Origin: Paenibacillus sp. oral taxon 786 str. D14
GTDB taxonomy: Bacteria; Bacillota; Bacilli; Paenibacillales; Paenibacillaceae
Assembly (NCBI RefSeq): GCF_000159955.1
Contig: NZ_GG695970.1
Location: forward strand, 535,145 to 584,165
Direction of reading: 5' to 3'
DNA length: 49,021 nucleotides
Each line of letters opens with the position of its first letter. Position 1 is the stretch's first letter. Under the pieces are notes generated by a model, which saw only the letters and a list, made by a program, of their open reading frames with translations, did not search any database and was not told the DNA's origin. Made by a program: the position numbers and the translations under genes. Shown in pieces: positions 1 through 7,518 of the stretch.

Positions 1-1
1 C

Positions 2-91
2 GTAAACGTCATCGATCCGTTGTCGGAAGGCGGACCGGCGTGGAGCCGCATCGAGTTCCTGAAAGCAGCGCTGGAACGTCTTTCCGAATAG
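2..91 (+). CDS. C-terminal end of an iron-siderophore binding lipoprotein (partial)
   Basis: The first 90 bases read as 29 codons ending in TAG, with the tail IDPLSEGGPAWSRIEFLKAA followed by LERLSE. This resembles the last helix of FecB/YfiY-type siderophore-binding proteins. It lies 3 bases upstream of a FecCD permease, which is the usual order for such operons. Only the last 29 residues are visible, so the lipobox and ligand site cannot be checked. The assignment rests mainly on context. Confidence 0.65.
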   Translation, partial: VNVIDPLSEGGPAWSRIEFLKAALERLSE

Positions 92-94
92 ACC

Positions 95-1102
95 ATGCGC
101 AGCTTCAAATGGAAGACTTGGACCTTTAGCGGATTGGCGCTTGCGCTGATGGTAGTGACTGTGATCATCTCCGTACTGCACGGCACGAAGCCGATCCGCT
201 ATGAGACCGCCTGGGAGGCGCTTGTCCACTTCGATGAAGGGAACGTCGACCATCAGATCATCCGTACTTCGCGGATTCCAAGGGCAATTGGGGCGTTGCT
301 GATCGGAGGGCTGCTGGCCGCTTCCGGTGCACTGATGCAGGGGATGACCCGCAACCCGCTGGCATCGCCGTCCATCATGGGGATATCCGACGGCTCGGTG
401 TTTGCCATTACGTTATGTATGGCGTTCTTGCCGGGCGCCAGCAATATGGCGATGGTGGGCTATTCGCTGGCGGGCTCTGCTCTGGGCGGGGTACTGGTCT
501 TTGGGATCTCCCGGCTGCTGCCGGGCGGCTCCTCCCCCGTGATGATGGCAGTGCTTGGCACGGTGATGGGGACATTTCTCGGCGGTTTATCCCAAGCTTT
601 GGCAAGCTACTATCAAGTGTCACAAAATATCAGCTTCTGGTACAACGCCCGGCTGCACGGCATTTCGCCGGACATGATCCAGCTCGCGATTCCGTTCGCG
701 GCCGCCGGACTCATCCTGGCGTTATTTATGGCCCGGCCGATGACGGCGCTGTCGCTTGGGGAGGAAATCGCAGCCGAGCTGGGAATGAACGTGAAGCTGA
801 TCAAGTCGTTGACGATGCTCAGTGTTGTCATCATGACCGGCATTTCCGTGGCGATCGCTGGAAAGATTGCGTTTGTCGGGTTAATTTTGCCGCATATTAC
901 GCGGTTTCTTGTCGGGCCGGATTATCGGCGGATCGTTCCTTTATCGGCGCTGCTTGGCGCGTTGTTTCTGGGCTGGTGCGATCTGATCAGCCGATTCCTG
1001 AACCCTCCGTTCGAGGTACCGATCGGCGTAGTCACCGCGTTGTTTGGCGTGCCCTACTTCCTGTACTTGATCAAGACGAGAGGAGGGGGCCGAAGTGAAT
1101 AG
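95..1102 (+). CDS. FecCD-family iron-siderophore ABC transporter permease
   Basis: A 335-residue, very hydrophobic protein of the usual length for FecCD/BtuC permeases, which form the membrane channel for ferric siderophores. It starts with a cytoplasmic MRSFKWK segment and a first membrane helix. Family landmarks are RIPRAIGALLIGGLLAASGA near residues 60-79, followed by LMQGMTRNPLASPSIMG, and the late GKIAFVGLILPHITRFLVGP segment that contains the ATPase-coupling loop. It overlaps the next permease gene by 8 bases, so the two are probably translationally coupled and form a heterodimer like YfiZ/YfhA of Bacillus. No ATPase gene lies nearby; a shared FecE/YusV-like ATPase elsewhere would be needed (inference). 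Confidence 0.93.
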   Translation: MRSFKWKTWTFSGLALALMVVTVIISVLHGTKPIRYETAWEALVHFDEGNVDHQIIRTSRIPRAIGALLIGGLLAASGALMQGMTRNPLASPSIMGISDGSVFAITLCMAFLPGASNMAMVGYSLAGSALGGVLVFGISRLLPGGSSPVMMAVLGTVMGTFLGGLSQALASYYQVSQNISFWYNARLHGISPDMIQLAIPFAAAGLILALFMARPMTALSLGEEIAAELGMNVKLIKSLTMLSVVIMTGISVAIAGKIAFVGLILPHITRFLVGPDYRRIVPLSALLGALFLGWCDLISRFLNPPFEVPIGVVTALFGVPYFLYLIKTRGGGRSE

Positions 1103-2129
1103 AAGAAGCGAAGCTTCGCGGTTTTGGCTGGTGCTCCTCGGCTGCTTGATCCTGGCGCTAGCCTGCATTTACATCAGCCTCACGAACGGCACCTTTGACC
1201 TCTCCGTCCGTGATATCGTCAAGACGCTGCTCCGCATCGATCCGCAGTGGGATCATGACCTGGTTGTCTTCGATTTCCGGCTGCCGCGCATCGTGATCGC
1301 TGCCTTGGTCGGCTGCGGGTTAGGCGTAGCCGGAGCGGTTCTGCAGGGGATAACACGTAACGGACTTGCCGATCCGGGAATTTTGGGCATTCATGCCGCT
1401 GCGGGTTCTGCCGTGGTTCTGTTTATGTTCCTGACCCAGGGGACGGTGAAGGGAACGGGCATCTGGTCCTTTTTATCGATGCCGATGTTTGGTTGGCTGG
1501 GCGGATTTGCCGCGGTGTGGCTGTTATATATGTTTGCTAGGCATCACGGTTCGCTTGATCCCGGGCGTTTGATTCTGGTGGGGATTGCGCTTGGCTCGGG
1601 CTTTGGTGCGTTAACGATGTACATTTCGCTGAAAATGAACCCGCAGGATTTTGAGATGGCCACCGTTTGGTTGTCGGGAAGCATTTATGGAGCCAATTGG
1701 GAACAGGTATTGGGGATTTTGCCTTGGCTGCTCGTGCTCATTCCGGTCATCTGGCGCAAGGCGGCCGTGCTCGACATCATGCAGCTTCATGAAACCAGCG
1801 TTGTTGGACTTGGCGTTCGCGTGAATACGCAAAGGCAATGGCTGTTGATCTGCTGTGTCGGGATTATCAGCGCCTGCGTATCCGTGTCCGGCAGCATCGG
1901 CTTTGTTGGCCTGATTGCTCCGCATATCGCCCGGCGTTTGGTTGGTCTTCACTACCGTTATCTTGTTCCGGTATGCGGCGGGATCGGCATGGTGATGGTG
2001 CTGCTGGGTGATTTTCTGGGACGCATCGTATTTGCCCCGGCGGAATTACCTGTAGGGATTGTGATTTCGGTGATCGGGGTTCCTTATTTCGTAATGCTGC
2101 TGTATCGGGCAAAAAGAGCAAAAGCCTAA
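1095..2129 (+). CDS. FecCD-family iron-siderophore ABC transporter permease (second subunit)
   Basis: A 344-residue membrane protein of the FecCD family, the likely partner of the permease immediately upstream. The GTG start at 1095 follows an AGGAGGGGG ribosome binding site inside the end of the previous gene. Family motifs are RLPRIVIAALVGCGLGVAGA near residues 63-82, then VLQGITRNGLADPGILG, and later GSIGFVGLIAPHIARRLVGL. The esterase gene begins 19 bases after its stop, so the binding protein, both permeases and the esterase look like one operon. The identity of the siderophore cannot be read from the sequence. Confidence 0.93.
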   Translation: MNRRSEASRFWLVLLGCLILALACIYISLTNGTFDLSVRDIVKTLLRIDPQWDHDLVVFDFRLPRIVIAALVGCGLGVAGAVLQGITRNGLADPGILGIHAAAGSAVVLFMFLTQGTVKGTGIWSFLSMPMFGWLGGFAAVWLLYMFARHHGSLDPGRLILVGIALGSGFGALTMYISLKMNPQDFEMATVWLSGSIYGANWEQVLGILPWLLVLIPVIWRKAAVLDIMQLHETSVVGLGVRVNTQRQWLLICCVGIISACVSVSGSIGFVGLIAPHIARRLVGLHYRYLVPVCGGIGMVMVLLGDFLGRIVFAPAELPVGIVISVIGVPYFVMLLYRAKRAKA

Positions 2130-2148
2130 CTGGAGGAGGAGCAACCGG

Positions 2149-2970
2149 ATGAATCAGGTGGGCAAAAAGCAGCCGTTTGGCATTCCCGGTGCCGAACAAT
2201 GGACGATGACAAGCCGCTTCGGCCGCGACTATCGGATCATGATGTGGAAGCCGGATACGGAGGTGCCAGAAGGCGGCTTTCCGGTGATTTACATGCTGGA
2301 CGCCAACGCGTGCTTCGGGGCGATGACGGAAGCGGTGCGAATGCATTCGCGGGGGCCGCATCGGCTGGAGACCACCGTCGTGGTTGGCATTGGCTATGAG
2401 GGGGAACAACCGTTTGCAACGGAACGCCGCTTCTATGACTATACGATCCAGGCGGCAGCTGATGAGCTCCCCGAGCGGAAGATTGATGCGCCTTGGCCGG
2501 AGACCGGCGGGGCAGTGCATTTTCTGAAGTTTATTGAAGAAGAGTTGAAACCCGCGATCGAACGAGAGGTGCCGATTAATCAGCAACGCCAAACCTTGTT
2601 TGGCCATTCGTTGGGAGGGTGGTTTGCGTTATACACCCTGTTTATGAAGCCTGACGCTTTTCAGGTTTATGCAGCGGGCAGTCCATCGATTTGGTGGAAA
2701 AATCATTATTTACTCCCGGTCGCGAAACGTTGGTTAACCGATCGAGAGCTTACCAAACCCGAAGAGAAATCACCTTTAACGATATTCTTAGGGGTGGGTA
2801 GTTTGGAAAAGCCGCATATGATCCAAGATGCGAAGGCTTTATCCGAACTCCTGAGGAACAGCAGATCCGACATGAACTCGGAATTCTACCTTTACGAGGA
2901 AGAAACGCATCTGTCGGTGATCTTCCCCTTTATCACTCGGGTCATACGAAACATCCTGAAACCGATATAA
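2149..2970 (+). CDS. Alpha/beta-hydrolase esterase of the Fes/IroE/BesA type, likely siderophore hydrolase
   Basis: A 273-residue cytoplasmic alpha/beta hydrolase of the esterase-D-like superfamily used by bacteria to cleave ferric siderophores after import. The nucleophile elbow GHSLGG places the catalytic serine at residue 154, and H254 in ETHLSVIF is the expected C-terminal catalytic histidine. The conserved strand PVIYMLDAN near residues 45-53 leads into the oxyanion region. There is no signal peptide, which fits intracellular hydrolysis of an imported iron complex. The start has a strong GGAGGAG site 10 bases upstream. The siderophore role is inferred from its place directly behind two FecCD permeases; other ester substrates are possible. 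Confidence 0.85.
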   Translation: MNQVGKKQPFGIPGAEQWTMTSRFGRDYRIMMWKPDTEVPEGGFPVIYMLDANACFGAMTEAVRMHSRGPHRLETTVVVGIGYEGEQPFATERRFYDYTIQAAADELPERKIDAPWPETGGAVHFLKFIEEELKPAIEREVPINQQRQTLFGHSLGGWFALYTLFMKPDAFQVYAAGSPSIWWKNHYLLPVAKRWLTDRELTKPEEKSPLTIFLGVGSLEKPHMIQDAKALSELLRNSRSDMNSEFYLYEEETHLSVIFPFITRVIRNILKPI

Positions 2971-2984
2971 ATCCTGGCTTCTTG

Positions 2985-3035
2985 GCCGGCTTGATGTCTT
3001 TCCATAGACGTTGAGCCGGCTTTTTTATTTTTTTT
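2985..3035 (+). terminator. Rho-independent terminator after the siderophore operon
   Basis: GCCGGC at 2985-2990 pairs with GCCGGC at 3015-3020, with further partial pairing inside, followed by a 15-base tract that is all T except one A. It sits 14 bases after the esterase stop and ends the operon. Confidence 0.85.
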
Positions 3036-3417
3036 AGAATTCGTTTAGAAGCGTTTGATTTTATCCTATATTGCGATGGTATTGATTCCGATCATTCTCA
3101 CCATGGTGATCGCTATGTGCGTCGGTTACCGCGTTGATCTATAGATCAACGTGTGGCGCCCAGATAACTAGGGCCTTTTCCCGCTTTTTTGCAGGATTAT
3201 CCCTTTCGTTAAGGGAGCAAAAACATCAGTAATTTGCGTTTGGTGTTTCTGTTGCTCTCTGACCCAAAGGGATCATGTGAGAAGCCGCTTCAGGCATAGG
3301 TGCGGTCGGTCGCCTTTCTGGATTTCACACGCACGCACCTTAGGGGTGGTGCTTTGTTGGAAGTTACTATATAATCTTTAGCGGACTCAAAATTGAATCA
3401 ACAAAGCGAGGGATACC
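3036..3417 (+). other. Non-coding stretch with several inverted repeats; possible structured RNA or long leader
   Basis: This 380-base gap has no convincing gene. A 22-codon frame at 3076-3144 begins MVLIPIILTMVIAMC and is hydrophobic, but it has no clear ribosome binding site. Visible foldable elements are a 20-bp palindrome at 3132-3151, a CCCTT/AAGGG hairpin at 3201-3215, a long imperfect hairpin at 3215-3257 (GAGCAA with TTGCTC), TGTGA 3276-3280 with TCACA 3325-3329 enclosing CCGC/GCGG, and GCACC 3335-3339 with GGTGC 3348-3352. A TATAAT-like box lies near 3370, close to the next gene. I could not match it to a riboswitch, T-box or 6S RNA. Confidence 0.4.
3132..3151. repeat. Perfect 20-bp palindrome
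   Basis: CGTTGATCTATAGATCAACG is identical to its reverse complement. With no loop it is more like a protein-binding dyad than an RNA hairpin. No adjacent start codon makes its target clear; the nearest gene is the ABC-2 ATPase 270 bases downstream. Confidence 0.6.
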
Positions 3418-4477
3418 ATGGCTGCCATTGAAGTGCGCGATTTGCGCAAGACATATAAGGTGCAAGAAAAACCGCGAAGGCCTCAAAGGGGCCTTTCTTG
3501 ATTTATTTAAGCGGGAATACAACGAAGTGGCCGCCGTGAAAGATATTTCGTTTCAGATTCCAGAGGGAGAGATCTGCGGATATATCGGGGAAAACGGGGC
3601 CGGAAAATCGACCACCATCAAAATGCTCACGGGTATTTTGGTGCCGACATCGGGTTATTTGAAGGTTGGCGGCTTTGTGCCATACGCCGAGCGCGAGAAG
3701 TTCGTGCAGCATATCGGCGTCGTCTTTGGGCAGCGCAGCCAGCTTTGGTGGGATATCGGTGTCATCGAGTCGTTTGAGCTGCTGCGCAAGGTTTATCGGG
3801 TGCCGCAGGCCGATTACAAGAAACGGCTAGACGAGCTGGTGGAACGCCTTCAGCTGCAGGATCTGCTGAACCGCCCGGTACGTAAGCTCAGCCTAGGCCA
3901 ACGGATGCGCTGTGAGCTGGTCGCAGCGTTGCTGCACAACCCGTCCATCGTCTTCCTGGACGAGCCGACGATTGGTCTTGACATCGTCGTCAAATCGGAG
4001 ATTCGCGATTTCCTTAAGGATATGAACCGCGACCACGGGACAACGATCCTGCTGACGACACATGACCTGCAGGACATCGAGGCGCTCTGCTCCCGCGTCA
4101 TTATGCTCGACGACGGCCGGATCATTTACGACGGCGGCTTAGAAGAGCTGAAGGACCGCTGGGGTACGGGCAAGGAGGTACTGTTCCAGTTTGGAACGGC
4201 CACCAAGCTGGACCAGCTGCGGAGCTGGACGGGGACGCTTCCTGTCATCTGGACGGCGGAGAACGACCTGAACGCCAAGGTTTGGATTCCACGGGATATC
4301 GGTGTCTCTGAGGTATTGGGTCAAGTGGTTGGCCAAGCGGACATCACCGACATCAAAATCATCGAAACCAACACCGACGAAATCGTCCGCAGCATTTATC
4401 AATCCGGCTCGGCGGATAAACCGGCGGACTCTGAAGCGGAGGCGGAGAGCAAAGAAGGTGCGGTTATCCATGTCTAA
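3418..4477 (+). CDS. ABC-2 type transporter ATP-binding protein, apparent frameshift near the N-terminus
   Basis: ATP-binding subunit of an ABC-2 type exporter (COG4586-like). Reading from ATG 3418 gives MAAIEVRDLRKTYKVQE, a normal ABC N-terminus with the ATP-stacking A-loop tyrosine (Y13), but this frame stops at 3499. The rest of the protein continues in the +1 frame from NREGLKGAFLDLF. Removing one A from the A5 run at 3467-3471 joins them. Downstream are Walker A GENGAGKST (about residues 57-65 of the joined protein), the signature LSLGQ, Walker B IVFLDEPT and the switch histidine in TTHD. A TTG start at 3428 would keep one frame but lose the A-loop. It overlaps the next gene by 8 bases. 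The indel could be a sequencing error, a mutation or slippage. Confidence 0.85.
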
Positions 4478-5273
4478 CCAGTGGGGGGCGTACCTCGATT
4501 TTATCCGCATCCGATTTTTGACGATGCTGGCGTATCGGGTGAACTACTATTCAGGCATTCTGATCTATTCGCTGAATATTGGGGTTTATTATTTTACGTG
4601 GAAGGCGATTTACGGCGACGGGGGCGAGCTTGGCGGCTTTACCGCCTCGCAGATGACGACCTACCTGGCCGTTTCCTGGATGGCCCGGGCGTTTTATTTT
4701 AACAACCTGGATCGTGAAATCTCCACGGATATTCGAGATGGAAGCATTGCGATTCAATTTATCCGCCCTTATAACTACCTTATCGTCAAAATGATGCAGG
4801 GCTTCGGCGAAGGAATGTTCCGCTTCATCATGTTGATGATCCCCGGCATGGCGATTGCGATGCTGCTGTTCCCGGTCAAGCTGCCAACCGAGTTGAGCGC
4901 TTGGGCAGGGTTCCTGGTGATGCTGTTCTTCAGCTTCCTGATCAATTCGCAGCTGAACGTGATTACGGGACTGATGTCTTTTTTCGTGGAAAATAACGAA
5001 GGGTTTATGCGCATGAAACGGGTGGTTGTTGATTTGTTCTCGGGCCTGATCATTCCGATCAGTCTGTTCCCGTCCTGGCTCGTCGGCATCATGTCGTTTC
5101 TGCCATTTCAGGCGATCACCTATTTACCGGGTTCGGTCTTTACCGGTCGGATTCAAGGCGCTTCGATTTGGAACGTGCTTGGCATTCAGGTGGTCTGGTT
5201 TTTCACTTTGCTCATTCCGATGATTGGGCTGTACCGTGCTTCGCGGAAACGCCTGTTCGTGCAAGGAGGTTAA
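4470..5273 (+). CDS. ABC-2 family transporter permease (first of two)
   Basis: A 267-residue integral membrane protein with about six predicted helices, matching the ABC-2 permeases (COG4587-like) that pair with COG4586-type ATPases. ATG 4470 was chosen because AGAAGGTG precedes it and it overlaps the ATPase stop by 8 bases; a longer frame from 4302 would run through the ATPase tail. The N-terminus begins MSNQWGAYLDFIRIRF, a short cytoplasmic segment before the first helix. Conserved-looking segments are YRVNYYSGILIYSLNIG and, near the end, LPFQAITYLPGSVFTG. The transported substrate is unknown. Such three-gene sets are common in Firmicutes and mostly uncharacterised. Confidence 0.85.
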   Translation: MSNQWGAYLDFIRIRFLTMLAYRVNYYSGILIYSLNIGVYYFTWKAIYGDGGELGGFTASQMTTYLAVSWMARAFYFNNLDREISTDIRDGSIAIQFIRPYNYLIVKMMQGFGEGMFRFIMLMIPGMAIAMLLFPVKLPTELSAWAGFLVMLFFSFLINSQLNVITGLMSFFVENNEGFMRMKRVVVDLFSGLIIPISLFPSWLVGIMSFLPFQAITYLPGSVFTGRIQGASIWNVLGIQVVWFFTLLIPMIGLYRASRKRLFVQGG

Positions 5274-5280
5274 GGGAAGC

Positions 5281-6066
5281 ATGTACTACTTAGGCCTCAT
5301 GGGCGAATACTTGAAAAATTACATGAAAACCCGCATGACCTACCGCGCCGACTTTTGGGTGGAGGTCATTTCTGACCTGTTGTTTCAGGCGACGAACCTG
5401 ATCTTTATCTTTGTGATCTTTATGCACACCAACAGCCTGGGCGGCTGGAGCGAGAGTGAAGTGGTGTTCGTTTACGGCTTCTTTATGGTGCCGTTTGGCG
5501 TGTTTAGCTGCTTCGTTAACCTGTGGAACTTCAGTGAGCGGTATATCGTGAAGGGGGAGATGGACCGGATCATGACGCGTCCGGCGTATAATCTGTTCCA
5601 GATCTTCCTGGAAAACGTTGATCCGCCAGCGCTCGTCGGCTCGATCATCGGGTGCATCATCATGCTGATCAGCGGCGGGCAGTTGGGGCTCAGCTTCGAG
5701 TGGTGGACGATCCCAGTGTTGCTGCTGTTTACGATTAGCGCAGTTGCAATTTATACGGGGATCTACACGACGTTGACGTCCCTGTCGTTTTATTCGGATG
5801 CGCCGACTGGTATCTTGCCGTTGATGTACAACGTGCAGGGGTACGGGCGCTACCCGGTGACGATTTACAACCGCGCAATTCAAGTGCTGCTGACCTGGAT
5901 ATTGCCGTTTGCCTTCGTTGGCGTCTATCCGGCTTCGTTGTTCCTGGAACGCGAGGAGATGTGGCGGATGGCTTGGTTAACCCCGCTGGTAGGCCTCGTC
6001 TTTCTGGCGATCGGCCTGACCGCTTGGAACTGCGGTGTCAAGCGGTACCGTGGGGCTGGATCGTAA
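5281..6066 (+). CDS. ABC-2 family transporter permease (second of two)
   Basis: A 261-residue membrane protein, the second ABC-2 permease (COG3694-like) of the exporter. ATG 5281 is preferred; it lies 7 bases after the previous stop, and AGGAGG and AAGGGA lie just upstream. The sequence opens MYYLGLMGEYLKNYMKTRMT, followed by YRADFWVEVISDLLFQATNL, the pattern of these permeases in which a charged N-terminus precedes the first helix. WNFSERYIVKGEMDRIMTRP, in the cytoplasmic loop, is a family-like segment. Together the two permeases and the ATPase should form an A-B-C2 exporter. The operon ends in a clear terminator. Confidence 0.85.
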   Translation: MYYLGLMGEYLKNYMKTRMTYRADFWVEVISDLLFQATNLIFIFVIFMHTNSLGGWSESEVVFVYGFFMVPFGVFSCFVNLWNFSERYIVKGEMDRIMTRPAYNLFQIFLENVDPPALVGSIIGCIIMLISGGQLGLSFEWWTIPVLLLFTISAVAIYTGIYTTLTSLSFYSDAPTGILPLMYNVQGYGRYPVTIYNRAIQVLLTWILPFAFVGVYPASLFLEREEMWRMAWLTPLVGLVFLAIGLTAWNCGVKRYRGAGS

Positions 6067-6081
6067 ACCTTAGATATGAAT

Positions 6082-6119
6082 AAAGCCGGCGTCCCTGAGA
6101 GGGGTGCACCGGCTTTTGT
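6082..6119 (+). terminator. Rho-independent terminator after the ABC-2 operon
   Basis: AAAGCCGG at 6082-6089 pairs with CCGGCTTT at 6109-6116, with an inner GTCCC/GGGGT pairing, followed by TTTTGTT. It starts 15 bases after the permease stop. Confidence 0.85.
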
Positions 6120-6142
6120 TCATTCTCTTTATCCGATTCAAA

Positions 6143-6269
6143 TGCAAAAGTGCAGTTCAATTTCGGTATTTGAAGCGGATTTGCGGTAAATCTCCTTTTT
6201 CAAATGCACTTTTGCATCTCACTCGCGCCAAACCGTGGGTTTAGCGCGTTTTTAAATGCACTTTTGCAG
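6143..6269. repeat. Three copies of a TGCAAAAGTGCA-type intergenic element, in both orientations
   Basis: Copies are TGCAAAAGTGCAG at 6143-6155, its inverse TGCACTTTTGCA at 6205-6216, and TGCACTTTTGCAG at 6257-6269, spaced 52-62 bases apart. The first can pair with either of the others. The same element occurs four times at 26908-27083, so it is a dispersed family and not a local accident. No gene lies in this stretch, which is bounded by the ABC-2 terminator and the 17-base tandem repeats. Confidence 0.75.
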
Positions 6270-6311
6270 TTGGCCGCTAAGAAAGAGGGCCGGAAGCGCA
6301 CAAGGGCTGAT

Positions 6312-6463
6312 AGTATACGCGGGTTACTTGTTCACCGGGGCTGCAAGTACATACGAGTTACTAGTACACCCTGGCTGTGACTACACGCGATTTGCTAGTA
6401 TACGTGAGTTGCTAGTCTACGTAAGTTGCAGTACATGCGGGTTGCTAGTACACGCAACCTGCT
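6312..6463. repeat. Nine degenerate tandem copies of a 17-base unit
   Basis: The stretch divides into consecutive units starting at 6312, 6329, 6346, 6363, 6380, 6397, 6414, 6430 and 6447; all are 17 bases except the seventh, which is 16. The consensus is close to AGTACACGCGGGTTGCT; the second copy is the most diverged. Seventeen is not a multiple of three and the translated product has no periodicity, so this is not a coding repeat. It ends 6 bases before the stop codon of the minus-strand permease. A related array is at 27197-27283, again next to the TGCAAAAGTGCA elements. Confidence 0.8.
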
Positions 6464-6468
6464 CGTAT

Positions 6469-7518
6469 TTAGAACCGGTTCCGGTTCTTATACAGCAACA
6501 CCATAAAGAACGGTGCACCAATAGCGGCGGTCAACACGCCGGCTGGCACGTCCCGCGGCAAAAAAGCCGTACGCGCGATCAGATCCGCTACGAGCAGGAT
6601 CAATGCGCCGAGCAGCGCGCTGACCGGGAGCACGCCGGAGAAGGACGGCCCGGTCAGCCTGCGGGCCATATGCGGCGCCATCAACCCGATAAAGGAGATG
6701 GCCCCGCCAATCGCCACTGCAGATCCTGCCAGCGAAACGCTGAGCACGATCAGCAACAGGCGCTGCAGCTGGACGCGGGAGCCTACGCTGGTGGCGATGT
6801 CGTCGCCCAACGCTTGAATGTTGACTTGGCGGGCTTGCAGCCAAGTTAGAACGAGCAGCACGGCCGTCCAAGGCAGCAGCGTCAGCACATCGTTATCCCA
6901 GGAGACGCCATAAATGCTGCCGGTCATAAACGTGAGCGACTGATTCGCCAGCTGCATCGGTCCGGAGATGATCAGCATAAACGACAACGACTTGATCGCG
7001 GCAGATACCCCGATCCCGATGAGGATGATTCGCAACGGGGAGGCCCCTTTTTTCCAAGCCAATACATATAAGAGCGCAGTAATGAAGAAAGCGCCAAGAA
7101 TTGATGCAAGCGGCATCCAATGGATCGAGATCGTGCCCTGAAACACATAGATAAACAAAATCGCGCCAAGCGAAGCTCCCTCAGTTATTCCCGCAACATC
7201 GGGGGAAGCAAGCGGATTGCGGATCACGCCTTGCAGGATTGCACCGGCTACGGCCAGGGAAGCGCCAACCAGCACGGCAATAAAAATTCTCGGCAGACGG
7301 AGATTCACGACAATCACTTGTTCTCCCGGTTCAGCCATGCCAAATATGGCCTTCAAGACGGTCATCGGCGGGAGATATTGGCTGCTGACCCCTACGCTGA
7401 TGATCATCATTCCGATACATAGGAGAGCAAGGAGCAGGCAGATCCACAGGATTCTCCTTTTTTTGGCCAGGAGAGACGAAGGAACAGGGAGCGATGCAGC
7501 TTTGTTGGATTTGGCCAT
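6469..7518 (-). CDS. FecCD-family iron-siderophore ABC transporter permease
   Basis: A 349-residue FecCD permease with a lysine-rich cytoplasmic N-terminus of about 24 residues. Landmarks are RLPRIFIAVLVGASLAVAGA, followed by ILQGVIRNPLASPDVAG, and the coupling segment GAISFIGLMAPHMARRLTGP. Its start overlaps the stop of the upstream permease by one base (TGATG), so the pair is translationally coupled. The gene ends in an unusual NRNRF tail written over a direct repeat of GAACCG. With the partner permease and the divergent lipoprotein it forms a second siderophore import system, distinct from the one at the start of the window. No ATPase gene is present. Confidence 0.93.
   Translation of the reverse strand: MAKSNKAASLPVPSSLLAKKRRILWICLLLALLCIGMMIISVGVSSQYLPPMTVLKAIFGMAEPGEQVIVVNLRLPRIFIAVLVGASLAVAGAILQGVIRNPLASPDVAGITEGASLGAILFIYVFQGTISIHWMPLASILGAFFITALLYVLAWKKGASPLRIILIGIGVSAAIKSLSFMLIISGPMQLANQSLTFMTGSIYGVSWDNDVLTLLPWTAVLLVLTWLQARQVNIQALGDDIATSVGSRVQLQRLLLIVLSVSLAGSAVAIGGAISFIGLMAPHMARRLTGPSFSGVLPVSALLGALILLVADLIARTAFLPRDVPAGVLTAAIGAPFFMVLLYKNRNRF

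Noticed and set aside
3076..3144. A 22-codon hydrophobic small protein
   Set aside because: No clear ribosome binding site and no sign of conservation that I can judge; kept only as a note in the intergenic entry.
3335..3356. T-box antiterminator (AGGGGTGGTGCT resembles AGGGTGGNACCGCG)
   Set aside because: The match breaks at the ACCGCG half, no stem I specifier loop or terminator with T tract is visible, and the downstream gene is a transporter without amino acid link.
6312..6463. CRISPR array
   Set aside because: Units are directly adjacent, with no spacers, only 17 bases long and degenerate. No cas genes are nearby.
6256..6849. A 197-codon plus-strand frame across the 17-base repeats and the permease 3' end
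   Set aside because: It is mostly antisense to the FecCD permease, has no ribosome binding site, and its translation has low-complexity, non-protein-like composition.
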